Shown in pieces: positions 1 through 6,435 of a stretch of DNA of 8,263 nucleotides (the stretch's first letter is position 1; every line of letters starts with the position of its first letter). The stretch lies in assembly GCA_018609935.1 (NCBI GenBank), contig JAHENH010000051.1, positions 1 through 8,263 on the forward strand. The letters run 5' to 3'. The position numbers and the translations under genes are program-made. The notes below the pieces were generated by a model. It had not been told where the DNA came from. It worked only from the letters and a program-made list of their open reading frames with translations, and ran no database searches. This DNA is from Halobacteriales archaeon (GTDB taxonomy: Archaea; Halobacteriota; Halobacteria; Halorutilales; JAHENH01).

Positions 1-1
1 G

Positions 2-277
2 GGTGGTACTGTTGAGGAGGAGACTTTTATTTTAGCTGTTGATAGGCTTAAAAACCGTATTACACCAGGAATAAGCCTAAAATCCCCAAAACAAAAACCC
101 AAACTAAAAATAAACATAGAATACGAACCCGCTCCAAATAAAGAAGAAAACTATATCCTACGTCCTACAGTATTCAATCCAGGACGTTATTACACAAAAG
201 AAGATGTGGAACAAGTTAGTCAAAAAATGTATGATATACTAAAGAAACACAATCTACCCCATGATTATAACTTATGA
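2..277 (+). CDS. C-terminal part of an unrecognised protein (5' truncated)
   Basis: The frame is open from the window edge to a TGA at 275-277 and gives the last 91 residues of a protein whose start lies outside. The visible part begins GGTVEEETFILAVDRL, runs through a Lys/Pro-rich stretch, and ends in a soluble helix followed by HDYNL. It has no membrane segment, signal peptide or metal-binding cluster. I do not recognise the family, so I give no function. Real coding is supported by the uninterrupted frame and by reasonable protein-like composition. It converges on the aldo/keto reductase gene, with 67 bases between the two stops. Codon choice changes inside the fragment: the first 16 codons almost all end in T or G, and the remaining 75 mostly end in A or C. 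Confidence 0.75.
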   Translation, partial: GGTVEEETFILAVDRLKNRITPGISLKSPKQKPKLKINIEYEPAPNKEENYILRPTVFNPGRYYTKEDVEQVSQKMYDILKKHNLPHDYNL

Positions 278-344
278 ACTATCCTGTCTTATCTTATTGT
301 AAGAAATTTCAGATATCTGGTAATATAAAAATTGTCTAGATAGC

Positions 345-1148
345 TTATTTGTTCCAGGGGGCAAAATCAATATCTACAAATCTTTTCTCCCTCTCAATAG
401 AATTAATTAGTCTAATATCTTCTGAATCTAACTTTAGCTTCAATGCTTCATAATTATCTTTAATGTGTGACTTAGAGGTAGCCTTGGGTATTGGAATTAC
501 GTTTTCTTTATTCATTAACCAAGCTAAACTAACCTGTGCTTCGCTTACATTATGTTTATCTGATATTTTATTTAATTCAGATATATCAAAAACTCTTCCT
601 CTTGCCAAGGGTGAATATGCTACTAAATAAATATTTTTTTTCTGAAGATAATCAAGCATTTCTTGTTGATGTAAAAGTGGATGCATTTCAATTTGGTTAG
701 CATATATAGGAGAATTTAGTATCTCTTCTGCTTCTTTGATTAGATCTATAGTAAAATTACTTAACCCTATATTTTTTATTATATTATCTTTATATAATTT
801 ATCAAACGCTTTAAGAGTATCTTGAGGATTGTATTCCCCAGCAGGCCAATGAATATATAAAATATCTATATAATCTGTATTTAATTTATCAATGCTTTCT
901 CGAGTGCTCTTGAGCACATCATCATATGATAAGTTTTCTATCCAGACTTTAGTAGCTAAAACTACGTTATCTCTATCTATCTTAGAGCGAGATATTCCTT
1001 CCCCTACAAATTCTTCATTTCCATATTCCTGTGCTGTATCAATATGTCTATATCCAATATCTAAAGCATTCTTAACGCTTTCCACACATTCTTTTGGAAG
1101 TGTATTCTGCCAAGTTCCAAAACCTATCTTTATATCATCTAAAGACAT
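345..1148 (-). CDS. Aldo/keto reductase family oxidoreductase
   Basis: This is a cytosolic NAD(P)H-dependent reductase of the aldo/keto reductase superfamily, which reduces aldehydes and ketones; its substrate cannot be read from the sequence. Counting from the upstream ATG at 1166, the catalytic tetrad is complete: Asp43 in YRHIDTA, Tyr48, Lys73 in LATKVW and His106 in YIHWPAG. Other family blocks are IGLSN (133-137), NQIEMHPL (157-164), AYSPLARG (183-190) and the cofactor-binding IPIPKATS (224-231). Length (267 residues, or 273 from 1166) fits small prokaryotic members. I prefer the ATG at 1148 because the TATA-like box at 1185-1192 predicts transcription starting near 1162, just inside the longer form. 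The protein then starts MSLDDIKIGFGTW, as in relatives. The gene is monocistronic and convergent with the upstream fragment. Family assignment is secure; the start is not. Confidence 0.95.
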   Translation of the reverse strand: MSLDDIKIGFGTWQNTLPKECVESVKNALDIGYRHIDTAQEYGNEEFVGEGISRSKIDRDNVVLATKVWIENLSYDDVLKSTRESIDKLNTDYIDILYIHWPAGEYNPQDTLKAFDKLYKDNIIKNIGLSNFTIDLIKEAEEILNSPIYANQIEMHPLLHQQEMLDYLQKKNIYLVAYSPLARGRVFDISELNKISDKHNVSEAQVSLAWLMNKENVIPIPKATSKSHIKDNYEALKLKLDSEDIRLINSIEREKRFVDIDFAPWNK

Positions 1149-1184
1149 AACCTGGATAAATATCATTACAAAATAAGACTGATG

Positions 1185-1192
1185 TTATATAA
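1185..1192 (-). promoter_or_regulatory. TATA box of the aldo/keto reductase gene
   Basis: TTATATAA on the minus strand has its centre about 22 bases from the ATG at 1166 and 40 from the ATG at 1148. Archaeal transcription starts about 25-27 bases from the box centre, so the start would be near 1162. This argues for translation from 1148 with a leader of about 14 bases. It is assigned from pattern and spacing only. Confidence 0.45.
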
Positions 1193-1238
1193 TCAGATAT
1201 AAAACTAAATCTGAAGTAAGTACTGATTTAACTTTATT

Positions 1239-1255
1239 GGAGAGAACCATTCTCC
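1239..1255 (+). repeat. Hairpin, possible left end of the IS200-type remnant
   Basis: Five perfect base pairs (GGAGA with TCTCC) enclose a 7-base loop. The position upstream of tnpA is where IS200-type elements carry a left-end hairpin recognised by TnpA. Such a short stem can arise by chance, so the assignment rests on context. Confidence 0.35.
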
Positions 1256-1348
1256 CTCACGAGCTAAATGTGGGTTAGGTTAGGGATAAATCACAAAAAC
1301 CAATAAAAAAGTTATCAAGTAAACCATTTCTATAGAGTATCAGCTTAG

Positions 1349-1744
1349 GTAGTTCATCACTCAGTCTACAGCTGTAGCTACCACCTAATGATGATTGTAA
1401 AGTATAGACAGAAAGTATTCGGTGACAAAGAAATGGTTGATGAACTGAAGATTTGAACCAAAAACACTTCAGAGAACTACGTCGTGGAAATCACTAATTA
1501 AGAAGTGGACGAAGACCACATCCACATTCTGTTTTTCCAGCAAACTTACACTGATTTAATTAAGTTCATCAGCGCTCTAAAAATACCTTAAAGAAATTTT
1601 TAGCCAGGGACAAGACGAAGTTACGGCTGTGGAGACTGCAATCTCTAGGGACAATAAAGACTTGGGGACATATTTCTGTGGTTTGTCTGCAAGTTACGTC
1701 ATCTAAACAGGAAGTCTCTCTTACAGTCTGAACTGTCAGCGTAG
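1349..1744 (+). pseudogene. tnpA: tnpA remnant, IS200/IS605-family HUH transposase
   Basis: Read in one frame with several in-frame stops (first at 1454-1456), this encodes an eroded Y1 transposase. Recognisable blocks in order are HSVYSCSYHLMMIVKYRQKVF-like sequence (1355-1417), matching the family's HSVY..YHLVFVVKYRRKVF start; VDEDHIHIL (about 1505-1531), which holds the metal-binding His-hydrophobic-His pair at 1517-1525; and TDLIKFISALK (about 1550-1580), matching the block before the family's LKG motif. After about 1590 the reading is poor, and a better match (GTYFCGLSA) lies in another frame, so at least one indel is likely. The catalytic Tyr in the C-terminal helix cannot be identified. 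The intact enzyme would nick and join single-stranded ends of the element; this copy is certainly inactive. Confidence 0.8.
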
Positions 1745-1770
1745 CAACGGCAAGTGGACAGTTAACTTGT

Positions 1771-1780
1771 TTTTATAAAA
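1771..1780 (+). promoter_or_regulatory. TATA-like box of the site-2 protease gene, inside the IS right end
   Basis: TTTTATAAAA is centred about 35 bases before the ATG at 1811, which predicts transcription from about 1802 and a leader of about 9 bases. It lies upstream of the putative right-end hairpin, so the downstream gene may be expressed from IS-derived sequence. It is assigned from pattern and spacing only. Confidence 0.4.
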
Positions 1781-1785
1781 GGTAT

Positions 1786-1798
1786 TAAGGCATCCTTA
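1786..1798 (+). repeat. Hairpin, possible right end of the IS200-type remnant
   Basis: A perfect 5-base-pair stem, TAAGG-CAT-CCTTA, lies just downstream of the tnpA remnant and 12 bases before the S2P start. A closely similar sequence, TTAGGCATCCTTA, occurs at 7818-7830. Position and recurrence suggest a transposase-recognised right end. Confidence 0.4.
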
Positions 1799-1810
1799 TC
1801 TAATTTTTTT

Positions 1811-2947
1811 ATGCGAAATTTCACAATTACCAAAATTTGGAGCATCCCCATCCGTATAAATATTTCACTTATAGTTTTTTTACCTATTCTTATATGGCTT
1901 ATAGGTAGTGGTGAACAGATAACTATTTATTCTTTAATAATTGGTGGATTAGTGGGGAAACCATTAAGCTCTAATTTATTAACTTCTGGTCTATATCCAT
2001 GGATAATAGGTTTTTTAGCAGCTATAGGTTTATTCGTAAGTGTTACATTACATGAATTAGGCCATTCTTGGGTTGCACTTAGATACGATATAAATATTGA
2101 GTCTATAACATTATGGATTTTTGGAGGTATTGCAAGTTTGGAATCTATACCAAAAGAATGGAATCGAGAATTTTGGATTGCTATTGCTGGACCAATAACT
2201 AGTATAGGTATTGGATTGATTTTTTATATAATAGCTACTTTTATTCCAATCTCTTTATCTATATTATTATTTGTTTTTGGATGGCTTGCAATTATAAATA
2301 TAATATTAGCTATCTTTAATATGATACCTGCCTTTCCAATGGATGGAGGCCGTATACTTAGATCATTGCTCACTAGATATACATCCTATATTTCAGCCAC
2401 GCAGATTGCGGCTAGAATAGGAATAATATTTGCATTTATTTTTGGAGTACTTGGTATACTATCTTTTAATATCATACTTATCTTTATTGCAATATTTATA
2501 TATGGAGCTGCTAATTCGGAATCTCAAGCAATACGTATAGGGGATCTATTACAAGGACTAACGGTTAGGGATATAATATCAACGGAACCTATCAAAATAC
2601 ATAAAGATACTAATATATCCGAATTAATAAATAAAATAATTCGAGAAAAAAGGACAGTATATTTTGTAACAGACGAAACTGATAATATACTTGGAATAGT
2701 TGATTTAGATGATATACAGAAAATCAACAAACGGGAATATGAAACAACATCTGTAGAAAAAATAATCTCAGAACCTGGATTAAGAATTGATATCACACAA
2801 GACGTATTTAAAGCATTATTACTTCTCAGTAAATCCAATTCAAAATATATATTAGTTGAAGATAACGGAAAAATAAGTGCAGTATTAACACAATCTGATT
2901 TTACTAATGCTCTTGATCTACAAAAAAACCTTAGAGTAGCCCAATAA
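1811..2947 (+). CDS. Site-2 protease (M50 family metalloprotease) with two CBS domains
   Basis: This is an integral-membrane zinc metalloprotease that cuts within or near membrane segments of its substrates, typically to release regulators from the membrane. Residues 1-30 form a first hydrophobic region (MRNFTITKIWSIPIRIN start, usual for the family). The zinc site HELGH is at 81-85 within a membrane helix, AIAGP at 124-128, and the third zinc ligand is Asp178 in NMIPAFPMDGGR (170-181). Further hydrophobic helices run to about 234. Two CBS domains follow, about 252-306 and 314-368. These usually sense adenine nucleotides or similar ligands and regulate the membrane domain. All key catalytic residues are present and 378 residues is normal for archaeal S2P-CBS proteins. 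It starts directly after the IS remnant, 256 bases before the archaeosortase gene. The substrate is unknown. Confidence 0.95.
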   Translation: MRNFTITKIWSIPIRINISLIVFLPILIWLIGSGEQITIYSLIIGGLVGKPLSSNLLTSGLYPWIIGFLAAIGLFVSVTLHELGHSWVALRYDINIESITLWIFGGIASLESIPKEWNREFWIAIAGPITSIGIGLIFYIIATFIPISLSILLFVFGWLAIINIILAIFNMIPAFPMDGGRILRSLLTRYTSYISATQIAARIGIIFAFIFGVLGILSFNIILIFIAIFIYGAANSESQAIRIGDLLQGLTVRDIISTEPIKIHKDTNISELINKIIREKRTVYFVTDETDNILGIVDLDDIQKINKREYETTSVEKIISEPGLRIDITQDVFKALLLLSKSNSKYILVEDNGKISAVLTQSDFTNALDLQKNLRVAQ

Positions 2948-3160
2948 ACTATAATCATCTTTAAAAAACAATAAAATATATCTAATAAAATAAATTTATA
3001 AAATTAATATTTTAATATTTTATAATCAATTTAATCAACTATAAAAAGTACGACCTAACTATCGACAACCTATCTAAACCATAGAAATCTTATACATTCT
3101 TAAAACATAAAAGGAATAAAAATAGTTATTCAGTATTTTAAAATTAATTTATTTCCAAGG

Positions 3161-3170
3161 TTTAATATAT
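3161..3170 (+). promoter_or_regulatory. TATA-like box of the archaeosortase gene
   Basis: TTTAATATAT is preceded by CCAAGG (possible BRE) and is centred about 38 bases before the ATG at 3204, which predicts a leader of roughly 11 bases. It suggests a promoter separate from that of the S2P gene. The surroundings are very AT-rich, so chance matches are likely. Confidence 0.35.
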
Positions 3171-3203
3171 ATTGTAGACAATTATTTTATAGTTACTATA
3201 TTT

Positions 3204-4112
3204 ATGTTACTTTGGATATCTATTGGGTTTTTTATTTTAAGCTTTCTATCTTTAAAAGTAAAGGAAAGAAGTCTAAGTAACGAAAAAAAACATTTGGGTA
3301 ATCTATTGGTTAAGGTTTTTTGTGGTATAGGTTGGGTTTTATTAGGTATATACTGGTTTTTACAATTACCTAATTATTACATAGTAGAAAATAGTATAAT
3401 TAAGTCTATTTTAACTTTAACTGCTCTTCCACTATTTATATATTTTGGGTATTATACATTAAGTGGAGAGAAGACATTAATAAAACTTGGGTATTCTATA
3501 GCTGTTATGGGATTAATATATCTCCCGTTTGCCTATATAGACGTTCTCAAAACCATGCTAATAGAACATACAGCAATGCAGGAATATCGCGTTCTATCTC
3601 TTTTAGGTATAAGTGCTAAATTGGTAGAACAAGAAGGCATACGTAATCTCTTTATCGTTACAAATCCTAAAACTGGTGCAACATATAGATCAGTTATTAT
3701 CCTTGCTTGTACAGGCTTGGGAAGTATATCAGTATTTACAGGAATTATAGCAGCGGTAAATGCACCTATTAGAAAAAAACTAAAAGTACTCGGAGTTGTA
3801 ATACCTATAATATATTTACTAAACACTGTAAGAAATGTATTTATAACTACTTCCTATGGCTACCAGCTTTTTCCATATGCTGAAGAATTCGTGTTAGAAT
3901 ATACTGGAGAGGTTGCAGGATATACAAGCTTTTTTTGGGCGGATAAAGTAATATCTCAAAGTTTAAGTTTATTTATCTTAATAGGTCTCGGGCTATATGT
4001 GATAAAATATTTACCAGAAACAATGACTCTTTTAGAAGAAACATTTGAATTCCTCTTAGGTGAGGAAATAGATATAAAGAAGGAATTTAGAGAAAATATA
4101 CAAAAAGATTAA
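3204..4112 (+). CDS. artA: Archaeosortase A-like membrane transpeptidase
   Basis: Archaeosortases are multi-pass membrane enzymes that cut C-terminal sorting signals (PGF-CTERM for ArtA) of surface proteins and couple the proteins to lipid. The 302-residue product has several hydrophobic helices throughout its length. Conserved blocks are the nucleophile Cys169 in LACTGLGSI (167-175), followed by a helix with AAVNAPIRKKLK, and Arg210 in LLNTVRNVFI (205-214). The third block is SFFWADKVISQSLSL (242-256). From memory of the family this block normally reads ADRV, with an Arg needed for activity in the Haloferax enzyme; here it is Lys248. The 41-residue spacing between Cys and Arg matches what I recall for Haloferax ArtA. 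No PGF-CTERM substrate is encoded in the window. It converges on the small zinc-ribbon gene, 28 bases away. Family assignment is strong; activity is uncertain because of Lys248. Confidence 0.9.
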   Translation: MLLWISIGFFILSFLSLKVKERSLSNEKKHLGNLLVKVFCGIGWVLLGIYWFLQLPNYYIVENSIIKSILTLTALPLFIYFGYYTLSGEKTLIKLGYSIAVMGLIYLPFAYIDVLKTMLIEHTAMQEYRVLSLLGISAKLVEQEGIRNLFIVTNPKTGATYRSVIILACTGLGSISVFTGIIAAVNAPIRKKLKVLGVVIPIIYLLNTVRNVFITTSYGYQLFPYAEEFVLEYTGEVAGYTSFFWADKVISQSLSLFILIGLGLYVIKYLPETMTLLEETFEFLLGEEIDIKKEFRENIQKD

Positions 4113-4140
4113 AGATACATAATATATTTAATACGGACAC

Positions 4141-4263
4141 TCAAGGTAAGGGATCACTGGAATCCCAATTGCAGAATACGCAAGTATATAGATTTCCTCT
4201 TTTGTTTTCATTTTTGTTAATCCTCCCACAACGTGGACAATTCCAATCTTCATTCCTTTTCAT
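4141..4263 (-). CDS. Small zinc-ribbon protein, 40 residues
   Basis: This short gene encodes MKRNEDWNCPRCGRINKN and then, after a short linker, YTCVFCNWDSSDPLP. Two Cys pairs (Cys9/Cys12 in CPRCG, Cys28/Cys31 in CVFC) are spaced as in zinc ribbons, so one zinc ion is probably bound. The start is supported by an in-frame TGA four codons upstream and by a ribosome-binding site, GGGTGA on the minus strand (4270-4275), ending 6 bases before the ATG. The ATG, Cys pairs, Trp residues and stop would be unlikely in random AT-rich DNA. Such small zinc ribbons are common in archaea and often of unknown role; nucleic-acid or protein binding is possible but not shown. It ends 28 bases from the convergent archaeosortase gene. 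Confidence 0.75.
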   Translation of the reverse strand: MKRNEDWNCPRCGRINKNENKRGNLYTCVFCNWDSSDPLP

Positions 4264-4269
4264 CTTATG

Positions 4270-4275
4270 TCACCC
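4270..4275 (-). promoter_or_regulatory. Shine-Dalgarno site of the small zinc-ribbon gene
   Basis: GGGTGA on the minus strand ends 6 bases before the ATG at 4263 and complements the UCACC end of archaeal 16S rRNA. It decides the start of the short gene and is one of the clearest ribosome-binding sites in this window. A TATA-like GCTATATCTTA lies upstream at 4292-4302, spaced for a start near the Shine-Dalgarno site itself. Confidence 0.6.
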
Positions 4276-4546
4276 TTACATATTTTCCTGGTAAGATATA
4301 GCATACCACTCAATATCATCGAAACTGTAATCAAGCTTTCGTTTTATGAGAATTAATTTTGTTTTTTATTATAATTAAGATAATAAAAATATAGAGATAT
4401 TTATAGACTAAATACTTTAACAATAAAGAAAATATAACTAAAATAAGACATAAAACAGGAGGAAAAGAACAAATATATGAAAAATAAGATAAACCGAGAT
4501 TAATACAAAATTAATATCTTCTGAAATCAATTTATTTATAAATAAT

Positions 4547-4780
4547 CTATTGAGCCGTTAAATATGCATTAATTGTAGTTTTATTTGAATTATCTTTATT
4601 TTGAATAGGTGATTCTTGTAGAGAAGGATTTTTTAGACTCCATCTTGAGAGGTCATCGACCCATTCTTTGGCTTTCTCTTCAGATTTAAATGACAGTATT
4701 TTACCACGTTTCTTCTGAACCTTTTGAATTAAAGGATCTTTACGTGTAGCCGAAGGCTTTATTCTTACTCTAAAGCTCAT
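4547..4780 (-). CDS. Small basic hypothetical protein, 77 residues
   Basis: The product starts MSFRVRIKPSATRKDPLIQK, continues with a Lys/Arg-rich turn (KKRGKILSF) and a helix EEKAKEWVDDLSRW, and ends in a polar, probably flexible tail, NKTTINAYLTAQ. It has no membrane segment and no Cys or His cluster. The layout (a short beta-like start, a basic loop, one amphipathic helix with a Trp) recalls short uncharacterised haloarchaeal proteins beginning YRVRI.PSA, but that is a recollection I cannot verify. The product is strongly basic overall. No good Shine-Dalgarno is visible before the ATG; the upstream minus-strand sequence AAACAAATATCTT at about 4798-4810 could be a weak TATA box for a leaderless transcript. 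It is isolated, with long AT-rich gaps on both sides. Coding is likely; function unknown. Confidence 0.65.
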   Translation of the reverse strand: MSFRVRIKPSATRKDPLIQKVQKKRGKILSFKSEEKAKEWVDDLSRWSLKNPSLQESPIQNKDNSNKTTINAYLTAQ

Positions 4781-5106
4781 AATAATTATTAATCTTCAAG
4801 ATATTTGTTTGTTTTGCCACAGGATTTATTTTAAGACATCAACAACAATAATCTAGTATTATCCGACTAAAATAGTTAGATAAGATAGTTTATAGATATA
4901 ATTGATTTTTTTAAATATGTTGAATCTAAAACTCCTACAGACTATACTAAGTTAATTTTAAACTTACCATAAATTCTTTAATATTGATATACAGTCCATA
5001 TTACGTATGTTTTCTCTATTAGTTATGTTTACTAATTGATACATTAGTGATCCATATAATAGACAACAAATAAACCATTTAAATAAATACGTTTAAGTAA
5101 AATAAA
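4781..5106. other. AT-rich gap with no supported gene
   Basis: These 326 bases separate the 77-residue gene from the end of the CPBP protease gene, both on the minus strand. Only tiny frames are open (for example MFSLLVMFTN on the plus strand), and I see no strong hairpin, repeat or RNA gene. The two genes are unlikely to be one operon. Confidence 0.6.
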
Positions 5107-5857
5107 TTAGAACAAACCTATTTCTATACCTTGAGTTATTACATAGTATGCAGCTCCGAACTGAATTGCATTAAATCCACCATGGATAATTGATGGAACA
5201 ATTATGTTATCTGTATATTCATAAGATATACCTAGAATCATAGATAGTATGAAGACTACAAATATATATACTATTTTCCCTGGTCCCTGTATTGAGAAAA
5301 CATGTATAAAAGCAAAAATTATACTTGCTAATGTGATAGCCCTATATTTATTGAAAGTTTCTCGTAGAAGTCCTTGGATTAAACCTCGGAAAAGAAGTTC
5401 TTCCCCGGGGGCCTATTAAAATAAATGAAAGAGGTATTAATATTAGGAACATAATGGGATTTTGCTCACCTATACTAATTATAACATTGCTAGCTGTTTG
5501 TATATCTAATATTGAAATAATGGTAGAAAATAATGTTAATAAAATTAGTAAAGATATCGTTCCTCCAGTAATAGACGCTAAGTCTTTTAAGCTTGGTATT
5601 TTGATGTTAATAAAGTCTAAATCTTTACTTAATTTTATATAAAATAAAGCAAACCCTCCAAATGTGAAACCCTGTAGGACTATAACACTTAGTCCAAGCT
5701 GTATTGTTGGGTCTCTTATAGATATACTTGTTGCTGCGGTGATTATCTGGGCTACTATAAGAACTAAAATATTTCCAATTATATAACTACCTATCCCCAA
5801 TAATATACAGAGTAATATGGTTCTTAACTGATCTTTATATTTATTTTTTTTATTCAT
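5107..5857 (-). pseudogene. CPBP (CAAX/Abi) family membrane protease, frameshifted at the catalytic motif
   Basis: CPBP proteins are multi-pass intramembrane glutamic-type proteases related to eukaryotic Rce1. The first frame from the ATG at 5857 is hydrophobic to LSFILIGP (residue 150), then turns into an Arg-rich tail ending at 5348, total 169 residues. Removing one base from the GC run at 5403-5411 restores a complete 249-residue protein ending at the TAA at 5107. It then carries every family motif: EELLFR (Glu152, Glu153, Arg157), FAFIH (His185) and HGGFN (His225, Asn229). No other stop or defect is present, so decay is very recent, or the base is a sequencing error, or expression needs frameshifting. 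The broken product lacks all catalytic residues. CPBP genes occur near bacteriocin, CAAX-processing and accessory functions; the substrate is unknown here. Confidence 0.9.
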
Positions 5858-6007
5858 TTTATTATTTTTCTAACTATAGTTTTCTCGAACATTTAAACAA
5901 AATCTTTTATTTATTATTCAAAAATCATTTTCTAATTCAAATAAATAAAATAAATTTGTTTATATAGATGAATAAAACTATTAATAGTATAAAATTATTT
6001 GATAAGA
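5858..6007. other. AT-rich upstream region of the CPBP protease gene
   Basis: These 150 bases lie between the CPBP start and the end of the coiled-coil remnant. GTTTAAATG on the minus strand around 5889-5897 is a possible TATA-like site, about 36 bases from the ATG. I see nothing else. Confidence 0.35.
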
Positions 6008-6428
6008 TTATTTGAATATTAGTTTTTTTAAGTTTGTGGAGAAATGATTTTTCCGACGTTTTAATATTTCTTTAAGGTATTTATTTTCTTCGTTTAGAGG
6101 GTTAATTTGTTTGTTTAGTTTTTCAATCTTATCTTCTAACTCGTTTATTTTTCTTCTTTATTTTTCAATTCTTTTTTATTTTTTAATTTTTTCTTGTGTA
6201 TTTTCTAATTTAACTTTAACCTTTTTTAACCCTTTTCTTCAAATATTAAACCTTAACAATTAATTCTTTAATTATTTTTGTTTGTGTTGTATTCCTTTCT
6301 TGAGATATATCTTTTATTAAATCAGCTTTATCTTCTTTTATTTTTATTTTTATTTCTTTCGTTTTTATCAGTATTTCTTTTAAAATATAATAAATTTCAT
6401 TATAAATAAAGTTGAGGACTATTAAAAA
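6008..6428 (-). pseudogene. Decayed coiled-coil protein gene
   Basis: On the minus strand two frames together spell a long charged helix. The first, 6246-6428, is open for 60 residues without an ATG and includes EIYYILKEILIKTKEIK and KADLIKDISQER. The second ends at the TAA at 6008-6010 and reads INELEDKIEKLNKQINPLNE, then NKYLKEILKRRK. It is interrupted by stops at 6158-6160 and 6176-6178 and by a TGA at 6239-6241. Between the interruptions a third frame supplies KNKKELKNKEEK, so the parts join into one Lys/Glu-rich coiled coil if two or three indels in A-runs are reversed. Hydrophobic residues recur with heptad-like spacing in the last part. The gene is therefore probably a broken coiled-coil protein of unknown function. 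The alternative is low-complexity A/G-rich DNA that only mimics one. Its 5' end overlaps the promoter of the FAD enzyme gene. Confidence 0.45.
6399..6409 (+). promoter_or_regulatory. TATA box of the FAD oxidoreductase gene
   Basis: ATTATAAATAA is centred 32 bases before the ATG at 6436, which predicts transcription from about 6431 and a leader of about 5 bases. The in-frame TTG at 6412 would lie upstream of that transcription start, so this site decides for the ATG at 6436. Confidence 0.5.
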
Positions 6429-6435
6429 TCAAGAA

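Larger units (their letters stand above)
1235..1800 (+). mobile_element. Decayed IS200/IS605-type insertion sequence
   Basis: The interval holds a decayed HUH transposase flanked by short hairpins, the organisation of IS200-type elements, which move as single strands and carry subterminal hairpins instead of inverted repeats. On the left is GGAGA-loop-TCTCC (1239-1255, 7-base loop), about 95 bases before the transposase remnant. On the right is TAAGG-CAT-CCTTA (1786-1798), just before the S2P gene. No tnpB remnant is visible, so it resembles a tnpA-only element. The limits are approximate because the ends were set from the hairpins. It cannot be autonomous, since the transposase has many stops. 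Confidence 0.6.

Noticed and set aside
310..319. Perfect 10-base palindrome CAGATATCTG between the two convergent genes
   Set aside because: It has no loop or T-run of a terminator and no second copy as an operator pair. One such palindrome is expected by chance at this scale.
892..1176. Open frame on the plus strand, opposite the aldo/keto reductase
   Set aside because: It lies antisense to a gene with a complete catalytic tetrad, and its translation is Ser/Leu-rich with no recognisable motif.
1201..1810. CRISPR array or structured RNA in the gene-free region before the site-2 protease
   Set aside because: There are no regularly spaced repeats, and the sequence is explained by the decayed transposase gene.
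2524..2958. Open frame opposite the CBS domains of the site-2 protease
   Set aside because: It is antisense to a well-supported domain. Its composition is what the reverse of an Ile/Lys-rich gene gives.
3533..3826. Open frame opposite the archaeosortase
   Set aside because: It is antisense to the conserved Cys and Arg blocks, with no motif or ribosome-binding site.
4457..4503. AGGAGG followed by a tiny frame, MKNKINRD (4477-4503)
   Set aside because: The spacing of about 14 bases is too long for good initiation and eight residues are too few to support a gene. An AGGAGG in A-rich DNA is easily accidental.
5403..5413. Programmed frameshift signal in the CPBP gene as a firm call
   Set aside because: There is no slippery heptamer, stimulatory structure or rare-codon pause that I can identify. 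A single-base error or mutation in a GC run is simpler.
5454..5642. Short open frame opposite the CPBP protease
   Set aside because: It overlaps the membrane helices of a clear family member and looks like a mirror product.
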